A stretch of 64,000 nt of DNA from contig CALTUD010000008.1 of assembly GCA_943912335.1 (NCBI GenBank), positions 1 through 64,000 on the forward strand, read 5' to 3'. The stretch comes from an uncultured Acetobacteraceae bacterium. GTDB lineage: Bacteria; Pseudomonadota; Alphaproteobacteria; Acetobacterales; Acetobacteraceae. Made by a program: the position numbers and the translations under genes. Within the stretch, counting starts at the first letter, position 1. Each line of letters begins with the position of its first letter. The notes under the pieces are model-generated. The model had not been told where the DNA came from. It saw only the letters and a list, made by a program, of their open reading frames with translations, and did not search any database. Below, piece by piece: positions 46,548 to 57,314 of the stretch.

Positions 46548-47944
46548 CACACGAGCTCCCGAACGTCGCAGAGCCGGCCCGTCACCGCCGCCGCCGCCGC
46601 CATGGCCGGCGACAACAAGTGGGTGCGTCCGCCGGGACCCTGCCTGCCCTCGAAATTGCGGTTGGAGGTGGAGGCGCAGCGCTGGCCGGGGGTGAGCTTG
46701 TCCGGGTTCATGCCCAGGCACATCGAACACCCCGCCTCACGCCATTCGAACCCGGCATCGAGGAACACGCGGTCCAGCCCTTCTTCCTCCGCCTGTTGCT
46801 TCACCAGGCCGGAGCCCGGCACGACCATCGCGCGCACGCCGGGCGCAACATGGCGGCCACGGGCGATGGAGGCGGCGGCCCGCATGTCCTCGATGCGGCC
46901 GTTGGTGCAGGAGCCGATGAACACCGCATCCACCGGCACCTCGGCCAGCTTCTGCCCGGCGCTCAGGCCCATATAGTCCAGCATGCGCTGCATCTGCGCG
47001 CGTCGCGCCTCGTCGGCGGCAGCGGCGGGATCGGGCACGGTGCCGGTGATCGCCACAACGTCCTCCGGGCTGGTGCCCCAGGTGACCAGAGGCGCGATGT
47101 CCTCGGCGCGCAGTTCGACCTCGGTGTCGAACACCGAGTCCGGGTCGGAATGCAGCGTGCGCCAATACTCCACCGCGCGGTCGAACGCCTCGCCCTTGGG
47201 CGCGAACGGACGGCCCTTCACATAGGCGAAGGTGGTGTCGTCCGGCGCCACCAGACCGGCACGCGCACCGGCCTCGATCGACATGTTGCAGATCGTCATG
47301 CGCCCGGCCATGTCGAGACCGCGAATGGCGGAGCCGGCGAATTCCATCACATGCCCGGTGCCGCCGGCGGTGCCGATGGTGCCGATGATCGCCAGCATCA
47401 CGTCCTTGGCGGTGACGCCGGGGGCCAGCTCGCCCTCGACACGGATGCGCATGTTCTTGGCCGGCTTCTGCAGCAGGGTCTGCGTAGCCATCACGTGCTC
47501 GACCTCGGAGGTGCCGATGCCGAACGCCAGAGCGCCCAGGGCGCCATGGGTGGAGGTGTGGCTGTCGCCGCAGACGATGGTCATGCCGGGCAGAGAGATG
47601 CCCTGCTCCGGGCCGATGATGTGCACGATGCCCTGCTGGCGCGAACGCAGCGGGAAATACGGCACGCCGAACTCGGCGACGTTGCGCTCCAGCGTCTCGA
47701 TCTGCAGCCGGCTCTGCGGCTCCTCGATCGGCAGCGAGCGGTCGGAGGTGGGAACGTTGTGGTCCACCACGGCGATGGTGGCGTCCGGACGGCGCAAACG
47801 GCGGCCGCTGGCGCGCAGACCCTCGAAGGCCTGCGGACTGGTCACCTCATGAACGAGGTGACGATCGATATAAAGGATCGCCGTCCCGTCTTCGAGCCGA
47901 TCCACCACGTGGGCGGCCCAGATCTTGTCGAACAGGGTAGGCAT
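46547..47944 (-). CDS. leuC: 3-isopropylmalate dehydratase large subunit
   Basis: 465 residues; carries the 4Fe-4S cluster. Cluster cysteines lie in FIGSCTNGRIED and in CSMCLGMN; other hallmarks are CGDSHTSTHGALG and ATQTLLQKP. Preceded by a strong GGAGGAGGA. Confidence 0.97.
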   Translation of the reverse strand: MPTLFDKIWAAHVVDRLEDGTAILYIDRHLVHEVTSPQAFEGLRASGRRLRRPDATIAVVDHNVPTSDRSLPIEEPQSRLQIETLERNVAEFGVPYFPLRSRQQGIVHIIGPEQGISLPGMTIVCGDSHTSTHGALGALAFGIGTSEVEHVMATQTLLQKPAKNMRIRVEGELAPGVTAKDVMLAIIGTIGTAGGTGHVMEFAGSAIRGLDMAGRMTICNMSIEAGARAGLVAPDDTTFAYVKGRPFAPKGEAFDRAVEYWRTLHSDPDSVFDTEVELRAEDIAPLVTWGTSPEDVVAITGTVPDPAAAADEARRAQMQRMLDYMGLSAGQKLAEVPVDAVFIGSCTNGRIEDMRAAASIARGRHVAPGVRAMVVPGSGLVKQQAEEEGLDRVFLDAGFEWREAGCSMCLGMNPDKLTPGQRCASTSNRNFEGRQGPGGRTHLLSPAMAAAAAVTGRLCDVRELV

Positions 47945-47984
47945 GAAGCGATCCTCCTCCGAAACCGGGGGAGTTCATGTCCGA

Positions 47985-48008
47985 GGGGCCCGCATCTCTG
48001 CGAGCCCC
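47985..48008 (-). terminator. Hairpin between rplS and leuC
   Basis: On the minus strand GGGGCTCGCA pairs with TGCGGGCCCC around a GAGA tetraloop. It follows rplS by 30 bases and precedes the leuC ribosome site. It lacks a T-run, so partial termination, mRNA processing or leuCDB leader control are all possible. Confidence 0.4.
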
Positions 48009-48037
48009 CCGACCCCGGTCCAAACAGTCTGAGAGTG

Positions 48038-48427
48038 TTATTCCGCGGCGGCGGCCGGCGCCACGACTTCGCGGGCCTTCTCGGCGATGCGGGCGGACTT
48101 ACCGCGACGGCCACGCAGATAGTACAGCTTCGCGCGACGCACGTCGCCGCGACGAACGACATGGATCTCGGAGATGGTCGGCGCATAGAGCGGGAACACG
48201 CGCTCGACGCCCTCGCCGTAGGAGATCTTGCGAACGGTGAAGTTCGAGCCGAGGCCCTTGTTCGAGCGCGCGATCACGACGCCCTCATAGGCCTGCACGC
48301 GGGTGCGCTCGCCTTCGACCACCTTCACGGAGACGCGCACGGTGTCGCCCGGGGCGAATTTCGGCACGGCGCGGGCTTCGGTGAGGCGGGCGATCTCCGC
48401 GGCCTCGTACTTTTCGATGATGTTCAT
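48038..48427 (-). CDS. rplS: 50S ribosomal protein L19
   Basis: 129 residues. PKFAPGDTVRVSVKVVEGERTRVQAYEGVVI core and RRAKLYYLRGRRGKSARI end; short Ala-rich tail. Last gene of the rpsP-rimM-trmD-rplS operon. Confidence 0.97.
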   Translation of the reverse strand: MNIIEKYEAAEIARLTEARAVPKFAPGDTVRVSVKVVEGERTRVQAYEGVVIARSNKGLGSNFTVRKISYGEGVERVFPLYAPTISEIHVVRRGDVRRAKLYYLRGRRGKSARIAEKAREVVAPAAAAE

Positions 48428-48450
48428 GATCCGGGGTCCTTCTGGAAGAA

Positions 48451-49188
48451 TCAGTTATGGAAGCCGGCTCGAACCGGCAACCCGTTGCGTTGCGGGGTCC
48501 GACCTGCGTACGCCGCCCACAGATCGGGGCGGCGGACGCGCGTCGCATCCTCGGCTTGTTGTTTGCGCCAGGTTTCCACCTGGGCATGGTGTCCGGACAG
48601 CAGGACGGGGGGCACGGCGCGCCCCTGCCATTCCGCCGGCCGCGTGTAGAGCGGATATTCGAGCAGCCCGTCGGAAAAGCTTTCCTCCACCCCGCTCAGC
48701 TCGGAGCCCATCACGCCCGGTAGAAGCCGGACGCAGGCATCGAGCAGAACCAGGGCGGCGGTTTCCCCGCCGGACAGAACGAAATCGCCGATGCTGTACT
48801 GTTCCACCGCGCGGGCCTCGAGCACACGCTCGTCGACACCCTCGTAGCGGCCGCACAGCAGCGCCACGCCGGGACCGGCGGCGAACCGGCGAATATCGGC
48901 CTGCTCAAGCCGACGGCCGCGCGGGGTGAGATACACCAGAGGCAGGTCGAGACCCGAGATGGCGGCATCGATCGCCGCATCCACCACATCGGGACGCATC
49001 ACCATGCCGGCGCCGCCGCCGAACGGCGTGTCGTCCACCGCACGATGACGGCCGAGCCCGTGTTCCCGGAGATCGTGCGTGCGGAGAGACCACACGCCGT
49101 CTTCGAGTGCCCGTCCGGCCAGGGAATGGCCGAGCGGACCCGGAAACATCTCCGGGAACAGGGTGATGACGGAAGCGAGCCAGCTCAT
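48451..49188 (-). CDS. trmD: tRNA (guanine-N1)-methyltransferase
   Basis: 245-residue SPOUT enzyme methylating G37 of tRNAs. ITLFPEMFPGPL start, GGGAGMVMRPDV, the knotted SAM site LCGRYEGVDER and SIGDFVLSGGE. Overlaps rimM by four bases. Confidence 0.97.
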   Translation of the reverse strand: MSWLASVITLFPEMFPGPLGHSLAGRALEDGVWSLRTHDLREHGLGRHRAVDDTPFGGGAGMVMRPDVVDAAIDAAISGLDLPLVYLTPRGRRLEQADIRRFAAGPGVALLCGRYEGVDERVLEARAVEQYSIGDFVLSGGETAALVLLDACVRLLPGVMGSELSGVEESFSDGLLEYPLYTRPAEWQGRAVPPVLLSGHHAQVETWRKQQAEDATRVRRPDLWAAYAGRTPQRNGLPVRAGFHN

Positions 49189-49718
49189 GACGGGTCGTCC
49201 CCGTCCCGCTCGTCCTGTACCTCCATCTCGTCGGGCATCACCACGACGAGACGGCGATCGGCGACCGAAACCTCCGGCACGCAGGCGCGGGTGAACGGCA
49301 CCATCGCACCGCCCTCCAGCTCCAGGCTGGGGCCGGCGCCGTAATCGTGCACCGCCAGCACCGTGCCCACCGGACGCTCGCCCTCGGCACTCCGCTCCAC
49401 CGCCCGCATGCCGACCAGATCGGCGAGATAGAACTCGTCCTCCTCCGGTTCGGGCAGACGGTCGCGCGGAACGAACAGCTTGCGGTTGACCAGCTTCGCC
49501 GCCTCGTCGCGATCGGCGACCGTGCGGCCGCTCGAATCGGTCAGGGCGGCGATGCCCTCGCCACGCCAGCTCAGCGTCCAGCTCCCGCCGCGATCGTCCG
49601 ACAGCACGCCATAGGCGGCAAGGTCGGCCGGCACGGCGGCGTAGGAGTGCACACGCACCAGCCCACGCACGCCGTGCGGCCTGCCTACCACGCCCATCAG
49701 GATGCGCTGCGCGTCCAT
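49185..49718 (-). CDS. rimM: 16S rRNA processing protein RimM
   Basis: 177 residues. N-terminal ILMGVVGRPHGVRGLVRV domain and PRC-barrel with EFYLADLVGM; acidic C-terminal tail. Assists 30S head maturation. ATGA overlap with trmD. Confidence 0.95.
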   Translation of the reverse strand: MDAQRILMGVVGRPHGVRGLVRVHSYAAVPADLAAYGVLSDDRGGSWTLSWRGEGIAALTDSSGRTVADRDEAAKLVNRKLFVPRDRLPEPEEDEFYLADLVGMRAVERSAEGERPVGTVLAVHDYGAGPSLELEGGAMVPFTRACVPEVSVADRRLVVVMPDEMEVQDERDGDDPS

Positions 49719-49742
49719 GTCTCGTCCGGCGGAAGCGTCTGC

Positions 49743-50087
49743 TTAGGCCTGGGCCGCGGCGGCAGCGGCGGCGGCGCGCTCCTGCGCCTTCTTCTTCGGC
49801 GCGGACTGCTTCGGCTGCTCGCGATAGGCCGGCATCGGCGTCAGGCCGGCATGGCCCAGGAAGCGCGCGACGCGGTCGGTCGGCAGGGCGCCCTGGGACA
49901 TCCAGTGCAGAATGCGCTCGCCGGCCAGGTTCACGCGGTCGTCGTGCTCGGCCGGGAGCATCGGGTTGTAGGAACCGACCTTCTCGATGAAGCGGCCATC
50001 GCGCGGCGAACGGCTGTCGGCGACGACGATGTGGTAGTACGGGCGCTTCTTGGCACCGGCGCGGGCCAGGCGGATCTTGAGGCTCAT
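49743..50087 (-). CDS. rpsP: 30S ribosomal protein S16
   Basis: 114 residues: SLKIRLARAGAKKRPYYHIVVADSRSPRDG is the S16 signature, with a Lys/Ala-rich tail beyond the usual 80-90 residues. Lies between ffh and rimM. Confidence 0.97.
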   Translation of the reverse strand: MSLKIRLARAGAKKRPYYHIVVADSRSPRDGRFIEKVGSYNPMLPAEHDDRVNLAGERILHWMSQGALPTDRVARFLGHAGLTPMPAYREQPKQSAPKKKAQERAAAAAAAAQA

Positions 50088-50136
50088 GGATAACTCTCCG
50101 ACGTAGACGATTGTGTGTGAACGATTGTCGCGGGGG

Positions 50137-51513
<1,377 letters not shown>

Positions 51514-51761
51514 ACAAACAACTCCAAACGAATAGGCGCCGCTGCGCGAGCCTTCGCGGAGCGACGTGTCTGATTGCCGCCGTGGGTAGAGAACCGGGGA
51601 CGCCGTGTCAACAAATCTCCACGAACCGGGGAACCTCGCCCGGTCTGGCATCCGTTCCCGTATGGCTGCATGATCGCCGCCTCGGCATCCGTGACGGTCG
51701 CGAAACCCGCCACGGAACGGCCCCGGTCCCTGCGGCAACCGGAACAGGAAGGTTTTCTTTT

Positions 51762-51935
51762 ATGGCGTATAAGGTCAACTACAATTTCCAGAAGGCCGAG
51801 CGCGATCGCGCCAAGGCCGCGAAGAAGGAAGCCAAGCTGCGCGACAAGCAGGCCGCCAAGGCTGCTGCCGCCAATGGAACGGACGGCACCGATGAAGGGG
51901 CCGAGGCCGAGCCGGAAGAGCCGACCCAGGACTGA
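51762..51935 (+). CDS. Small protein with basic helix and acidic tail
   Basis: 57 residues, with AGGAAGG upstream of ATG. MAYKVNYNFQKAERDRAKAAKKEAK begins a Lys/Arg/Ala helix up to about residue 37; the final 20 residues are acidic (Glu, Asp). No export signal. I recall similar conserved small proteins in Acetobacteraceae, without known function. Divergent from ffh across about 250 bases in which I see no other feature. Confidence 0.65.
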   Translation: MAYKVNYNFQKAERDRAKAAKKEAKLRDKQAAKAAAANGTDGTDEGAEAEPEEPTQD

Positions 51936-52018
51936 TCGAACAGGAAGGGCGGACGAGTCTCCGGCCGCCTCTCGTGACACGGTTCTTTCCGACCGATCTG
52001 CATGCGGAGGCCGCCGTC

Positions 52019-54349
52019 TTGACCAGTCTGCCGGCCCCGGAGGCTGCCGAACCGGTACCGCTATCTCCGCTCGAGCGGGCTTATCTGCGTCTTCCGGCGG
52101 CACGGACCACGATTGCGGCACTGCATGACGGATGGAGGCTGCAGGACGTCCATTTCGTGCTGGCGCCTCTGGTGCTCGCCGATCTCGTCCATACCGAAAC
52201 CGGCGAGCACGCCTGTTGGTACATGGACCTGACCGGCCGGATGCTCGGCAACACGCCGGATTGCATCGATGCCGTTCTCGCGGGTCGGATCCGAAGCGGT
52301 CTCCAGACGGTTCTGATGCACCGGACGGACGAGCCAGAGCGTTTCCGGCGCTTCGTCGCCGAACTGAACCGGATTGAGCGGTCGGTCCGCCTGCCGATCC
52401 TCTATCATGTCGTTCGGAAAGCCGATTTCGCGATCCTGGACGCGATCGGTTTCGGTCCGGACCAGGAGCGGCGATTCGCCGTACGCACCGGACCGGGCGG
52501 TGTCGCCCTGTTGATCGACGAGAGCCTGGAATGGCCGATCACGTCCGGCGGCGCGTTTCTCTGGCAGTTCCACGACGGCTGGCGCGTATCCGCCCTGGTC
52601 TGTTGTTTCGCGCCGATGCTGATCCTCGAGATGGAACATTCATCCGGCGCGCGCGCGAGCCGCATCCTGGATGCAGCCTGCGACGCCATCGACGACGACA
52701 CGGTCTCCGATCCGCGCTGCGCCGCCGTGATCCGCCAGAAGGCGCCGCTGCTGTTCCGCCGCTACTGGTACGATCTGATCGCCCTGAACGACACCCTGCC
52801 CTCCTACAGGCCACCCTCCTTTCTTCTTCTGTGCCGCGCGATGCTGGACCGGGCTCTGTATCTGGCCACGGGTGCGCTGATGCCGGAACCGCTCGACCAG
52901 ATGATCGGGGCCGGTGACGGCCCGATCCTGTTGCCGCCTGCCCCGGATCGGCCCGAGGGACTGGTCCTGACGCAGCCGCATCTCGATCGCGCGTTGCGGA
53001 ATAGCCTGTTCGAAGCCGGCCTGGAGGCACTGCGCGGCGGCAGCCTGCGTTGGCCCAGTCCGGTGGATGGCACGGACGCGGTTCTGGAAGCCGTCTTTGC
53101 GCCCAGCGAATACGCGATCGCCTATCAGTTCCGGGATCGCCATGGCTTGCGGTTCATGGTCGCGACCGGCGAGCGCGATTGCACGGTGATGGGGCTGTTC
53201 CTGCCCTACGAGAACCATTTCCTGTGCGGCGAGACCACCCCAGCGAACTGGTGGTTCCGGCATCATGTCCAGCACGAGTTCTGGCACCTGATCCTGCGGC
53301 ATGCGCTGCTGCACGGCGCCACGATACGCGGGCGGCGTCGCAACGGCGGCGGAGAGATCGCGGCGACGTTCACGACCGATCCCCTGCTCCATATCGGTCA
53401 TTATCTCTGGAACGAGTTGTCCGGACTGGACCGGCTCGTCGCGACGATGAAGACGGACGCGCCGCGCTGCCTCGTGATCGACGGAGCCGATGGACGGGCC
53501 GAACTGTTCGGCCCTCTGGAGCGGCTGTTCCCCGCACTGACGGGGAAAGTCGAACGCGATATCGTGGGGAGATCAGGCTTCGCCGAACGCGTGTACGGGT
53601 CGAACCTGATTCCGGTCCGCTTCACCGGATCGTTCATCGGCGCGACGCTGCGCGAGACCATTCGCCGTCATGTCATGACGACGCCAGACGCCCAGGCAGT
53701 ATCGGCGCAAAGACCAGGAGCTGGTCCCGGCCCGGTGCTGATCGTCGGGCTGCGGCTGGAGGATCGGACGTTTACCGACACCCCCGGTTTCCTGCGCGCC
53801 CTGGTGGATCATCTCGACCGAAACTGGCCCGGTGCGGTGATCGTGCTGGACGGCCGCAATCGCGCTCCGGGGACGACCGAGGGTGCGATCATCCGCAGCA
53901 TCAAGGACGCGCAATCCCATCGCGACCCGCTGGCAGCGGAACTGGAGATCGTCGAGGGCGTCGCCGCCTACGCCGCCGGACGGCGTGTGAGCGTGCTCAG
54001 CACGGTCGGGCAGAGCGTGGAGACGAGTCTGGCCTGGTGCGAGGAAGCGAAACTCTGTCTGGCGCCCTGGGGAGCCGGCCTCGCCAAATATCGGTGGATC
54101 GCGAACCTGCCGAGCGTGATCCTGACCAGCCGCTACAACCTGATGCACCGGCACGATCTCGATATCTATCACGCGCCGCGCTTCATGGAGACGCCGGCGG
54201 TCCTGGTTCTGCCCGACCCGGACCGGGTCATCGACCGTCCGGATGTGCGCGGCAATGCCCCGGTGGACAGCGACAGAAACGGTCGTGAATGCTTCGAGAT
54301 CGAGCCCGCTTACGTCTGGTCGCTGCTTGACGGCCTACTGGCAGCCTGA
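52019..54349 (+). CDS. Large protein of unknown function
   Basis: About 776 residues, no signal peptide or membrane helices. Visible landmarks: a region with aromatic/His clusters (NWWFRHHVQHEFWHLILRH, containing HEFWH, an HExxH pattern), then HIGHYLWNELSGLDRL, then a Rossmann-like stretch from about 585 (GPVLIVGLRLEDRTF, GAVIVLDGRN). It ends with STVGQSVETSLAWC and LCLAPWGAGLAKYRW, which recalls the donor site of GT61-like glycosyltransferases. TTG at 52019 follows GGAGG by eight bases; a GTG at 51974 lacks a ribosome site. Function unknown; glycan-related enzyme is the best guess. GC content is like its neighbours. Confidence 0.7.
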   Translation: MTSLPAPEAAEPVPLSPLERAYLRLPAARTTIAALHDGWRLQDVHFVLAPLVLADLVHTETGEHACWYMDLTGRMLGNTPDCIDAVLAGRIRSGLQTVLMHRTDEPERFRRFVAELNRIERSVRLPILYHVVRKADFAILDAIGFGPDQERRFAVRTGPGGVALLIDESLEWPITSGGAFLWQFHDGWRVSALVCCFAPMLILEMEHSSGARASRILDAACDAIDDDTVSDPRCAAVIRQKAPLLFRRYWYDLIALNDTLPSYRPPSFLLLCRAMLDRALYLATGALMPEPLDQMIGAGDGPILLPPAPDRPEGLVLTQPHLDRALRNSLFEAGLEALRGGSLRWPSPVDGTDAVLEAVFAPSEYAIAYQFRDRHGLRFMVATGERDCTVMGLFLPYENHFLCGETTPANWWFRHHVQHEFWHLILRHALLHGATIRGRRRNGGGEIAATFTTDPLLHIGHYLWNELSGLDRLVATMKTDAPRCLVIDGADGRAELFGPLERLFPALTGKVERDIVGRSGFAERVYGSNLIPVRFTGSFIGATLRETIRRHVMTTPDAQAVSAQRPGAGPGPVLIVGLRLEDRTFTDTPGFLRALVDHLDRNWPGAVIVLDGRNRAPGTTEGAIIRSIKDAQSHRDPLAAELEIVEGVAAYAAGRRVSVLSTVGQSVETSLAWCEEAKLCLAPWGAGLAKYRWIANLPSVILTSRYNLMHRHDLDIYHAPRFMETPAVLVLPDPDRVIDRPDVRGNAPVDSDRNGRECFEIEPAYVWSLLDGLLAA

Positions 54350-54449
54350 AACCGTCATCCGGGCCGCCAGGGGAGTTAGTTCCATCGCCCGAACCGGATG
54401 CCGCTCCGATCGCGACAGGGTGCTGGAACGGTCTGCAGCGCCCGTCCCG

Positions 54450-55910
54450 TCACTCCTCGGCGTAGGGGTTCTTGGTGCCGCGCAACAGCAGACGGATCGG
54501 CGTGCCGGGCATGTCGAACGTCTCGCGCAACCCGTTCACCAGATAACGCTGATAGTCTTCCGGCAGCATCTCGGCGCGGGTGCCGAACAGGATGAAGGTC
54601 GGCGGACGCGCCTTGGCCTGTGTCATGTAGCGCAGCTTGAGGCGGCGCCCTTCCACCAGCGGCGGGGTGTGCCGTTCCAGCGCGGATTCGAACCAGCGGT
54701 TCAGCGCCCCGGTCGGCACGCGCTTGTTCCAGACCTCGTGCGCCGCGCGCACCGCAGGCAGCAGCTTCTGAATGCCGGAACCGGTCAGGGCCGAGAACGC
54801 CACAACGGGGATGCCCCGCATCTGCGAGAGAGAGAACTCGATCCGGTCGGAGATCGCCTTGCGTGTGGCGATCCGGTCTTCCACCGCATCCCATTTGTTG
54901 AGCGCCAGCACGCAGCCGCGCCCTTCCCGCTCGATCAGGCGGGCGATCTGCAGGTCCTGGTCGTGCACGCCGAGCGTGGCGTCGATGGTGAGCACCACGA
55001 TCTCGGCCATCTTCAGCGCTTCGAGCGATGCGGAGACCGACATCTTCTCCAGCGGCTGTTCGATGCGGGCCTTCTTACGCAGGCCGGCGGTATCGACCAG
55101 CTCGATCGGGCCGTAGCGGTCTTCCAGCAGCACCGACACCGCATCGCGCGTCAATCCCGGCTCGGGACCGGTGATCATCCGCTCCTCGCCAAGTAGGCGG
55201 TTCAGCAGGGTGGATTTGCCGGCATTGGGGCGGCCGACGATGGCCAGACGCAGCGGGCCGGGCGGACGCGGCGGCAGCACCACCTCGCCGTCCTCGCCGA
55301 TCTCCTCTTCCTCGAACATCTCGTCGAGGCCGAGATCCTCCCGCGTGACCGGAGCCATCGGCGGCGGCAGACGCTCGACGATCTCGGCCATCAGATCGGC
55401 CAGACCCTCGCCATGTTCGGCGGAGATGGCGCAAGGCGTGCCGAGGCCGAGGGAGAACGATTCCATCGCCGCCGCGGCACCCGCCTTGCCCTCGGCCTTG
55501 TTGGCGACCAGCAGCACCGGCCGACCCTGACGGCGCAGCCAAGTGGCGAAATGCTGGTCGGCCGGGGTGATTCCGGAACGGGCGTCGATGCAGAACAACA
55601 CCAGATCGGCCTCGGACACCGCATATTCGGACGAGGCGCGCATGCGTCCGTACAGCGTGTCGGGAGCCGCTTCTTCCAGCCCCGCCGTGTCGATCAGGCG
55701 CACGCGCCGTCCGCGCAGCAGCGCCTCCGCGTCCTTGCGGTCGCGGGTGACGCCCGGCGTGTCGGACACGATCGCGGTACGGCGGCCGCTGAGCCGGTTG
55801 AAGAGGGTGGATTTGCCGACATTCGGGCGTCCGGCGATCACCACCACGGGCAACAGGGCGAAGGGCGTCGTGTCGGTGTTGGGAGCCGCCTGGCGGGAAC
55901 CGCGCTTCAT
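54450..55910 (-). CDS. der: Ribosome-associated GTPase Der (EngA)
   Basis: 486 residues with two tandem GTPase domains, GRPNVGKSTLFNRL at 28-41 and GRPNAGKSTLLNRL near 230, each with its DTAGL and NKxD motifs, and a C-terminal KH-like domain. Needed for 50S maturation. Between the domains lies an acidic linker (EMFEEEEIGEDGEV). Follows bamB by six bases. Confidence 0.96.
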   Translation of the reverse strand: MKRGSRQAAPNTDTTPFALLPVVVIAGRPNVGKSTLFNRLSGRRTAIVSDTPGVTRDRKDAEALLRGRRVRLIDTAGLEEAAPDTLYGRMRASSEYAVSEADLVLFCIDARSGITPADQHFATWLRRQGRPVLLVANKAEGKAGAAAAMESFSLGLGTPCAISAEHGEGLADLMAEIVERLPPPMAPVTREDLGLDEMFEEEEIGEDGEVVLPPRPPGPLRLAIVGRPNAGKSTLLNRLLGEERMITGPEPGLTRDAVSVLLEDRYGPIELVDTAGLRKKARIEQPLEKMSVSASLEALKMAEIVVLTIDATLGVHDQDLQIARLIEREGRGCVLALNKWDAVEDRIATRKAISDRIEFSLSQMRGIPVVAFSALTGSGIQKLLPAVRAAHEVWNKRVPTGALNRWFESALERHTPPLVEGRRLKLRYMTQAKARPPTFILFGTRAEMLPEDYQRYLVNGLRETFDMPGTPIRLLLRGTKNPYAEE

Positions 55911-55916
55911 GGTCGA

Positions 55917-57314
55917 TCAGCCGTAGGAGGACAGCATGCCGTCATCCGTGATCAGCAGCATCTGGCCGCCGGCGGCGATCGGCGGCATGGCCGCGAGATG
56001 GTCGAGCTTGTCGGTGCGGGTGATCTTGCCGGTGACGGCGTCCACCAGGATCATGCCCTGCTTGGGGAAATCGCTGACGCAGACCAGCTGGCCGTCCACG
56101 AGCAGCGGACCGGCCCAGCCGATCGGGCCCTTGCCGGGCTTGGGCTTGCGGAAGCGCGGCAGGGTCGTGACCCAGCGCACATGGCCGTTCGCCTTGTCGA
56201 GACAGGCGAGCTGCTGGTCCTGACTGAGCATGAAGATCCAGTCGCCGACCACCACCAGATCGTCGGTGCCGCCGACGCTGCGTTCCCACAGCCTGCGGCC
56301 CGAGCGGAGATCGATCGCGGTGAAGACGCGGCCGACGCTGATCACGTAGGCGGTGCCGTTCGAGATCACCGGCAGGCCGTGCACGGAGGAGAAATCGAGG
56401 ATCGAATTGCGTCCGCCGGTGGAGCCGAGCGTGTCACTCCAGAGCAGTTCGCCGGTCTCGGCGCGGATCGCCGCGATGTCGCCGGAGCCGAACCCGGCCA
56501 GAACGGTGCTGCCGACCACGGCCGGCGCCGGCTGACCGAACACGATCGTTTCCGACGCGGTCGCCTGGTACACCCAGAGCTGATGGCCGTTGGTGATGTC
56601 GAGCGCGAACAGGCGCTCGTCGATGGTGCCGAAGAACATGCGGCCATCGACCACGGTGGGCGCCGAGCGGCCGGGCGTGCCGACATTGACGCGCCACAGG
56701 ATCTTGCCGGTGGCGGCGTCCAGCGCCAGCGATTCGGCGACGCCGTCGACCACGTAGACGATGTTGTCGGCGAAGGTGAGACCGCCGCCGACATTGGAGG
56801 AGCGGCTCTTCTTCGGTTTGGTGTCGGTGCGCCAGAGGCGCTGCCCGTTCGACGCGTCGAACGCATTGACCACGCCGCGCGCATCCATGGCGTAGATATG
56901 ACCGCCCGCGACCACCGGCTCGGCGGCCAGCACCAGACGGCCGCCCTCGCCCGTGCCGAGCGACGTGGTCCAGCGGCGCTTCAACGCGGCCTGACCGCCC
57001 GTGGTCGCCTCGTTCACCGCTTCATGGCTGGAGACCCGGCCCGGCTGCTGCCAGTCGGGCGTCAGCACCGGGGCGGGGATCGTGATGGGGGTGGTGTCGC
57101 TTTCATCCACCACCAGACCGGCACCGGTGGACAGAACGTCCTCGCGACGCCCGGCCAGGATCGGCTTCTCGTCGTCGTCGAACAGGCCGCAACCGGCCAG
57201 CGGCAGCAACGCCGTCGCGGCGGCGATGCCGCACAACAGGCCACGGCGGTTCAGCACCACGCGTTCGCCGGTGCGCTGACGGAAGAAAGAAGAAGGGTCG
57301 CGCTGCTGCATCAT
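55917..57314 (-). CDS. bamB: Outer-membrane assembly lipoprotein BamB
   Basis: 465 residues. Lipoprotein signal with lipobox PLAGC (Cys42) and a beta-propeller of PQQ-like repeats (for example GGHIYAMDARGVVNAFDASNG, DGRMFFGTIDERLFALD). Scaffold of the BAM complex. The upstream YfgM-like gene overlaps by four bases and der follows, the widespread yfgM-bamB-der order. Confidence 0.93.
   Translation of the reverse strand: MMQQRDPSSFFRQRTGERVVLNRRGLLCGIAAATALLPLAGCGLFDDDEKPILAGRREDVLSTGAGLVVDESDTTPITIPAPVLTPDWQQPGRVSSHEAVNEATTGGQAALKRRWTTSLGTGEGGRLVLAAEPVVAGGHIYAMDARGVVNAFDASNGQRLWRTDTKPKKSRSSNVGGGLTFADNIVYVVDGVAESLALDAATGKILWRVNVGTPGRSAPTVVDGRMFFGTIDERLFALDITNGHQLWVYQATASETIVFGQPAPAVVGSTVLAGFGSGDIAAIRAETGELLWSDTLGSTGGRNSILDFSSVHGLPVISNGTAYVISVGRVFTAIDLRSGRRLWERSVGGTDDLVVVGDWIFMLSQDQQLACLDKANGHVRWVTTLPRFRKPKPGKGPIGWAGPLLVDGQLVCVSDFPKQGMILVDAVTGKITRTDKLDHLAAMPPIAAGGQMLLITDDGMLSSYG

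Noticed and set aside
53270..53300. Zinc metalloprotease call from HEFWH
   Set aside because: HExxH alone occurs by chance in His-rich stretches, and no third ligand or protease fold could be recognised; kept only as a noted motif.
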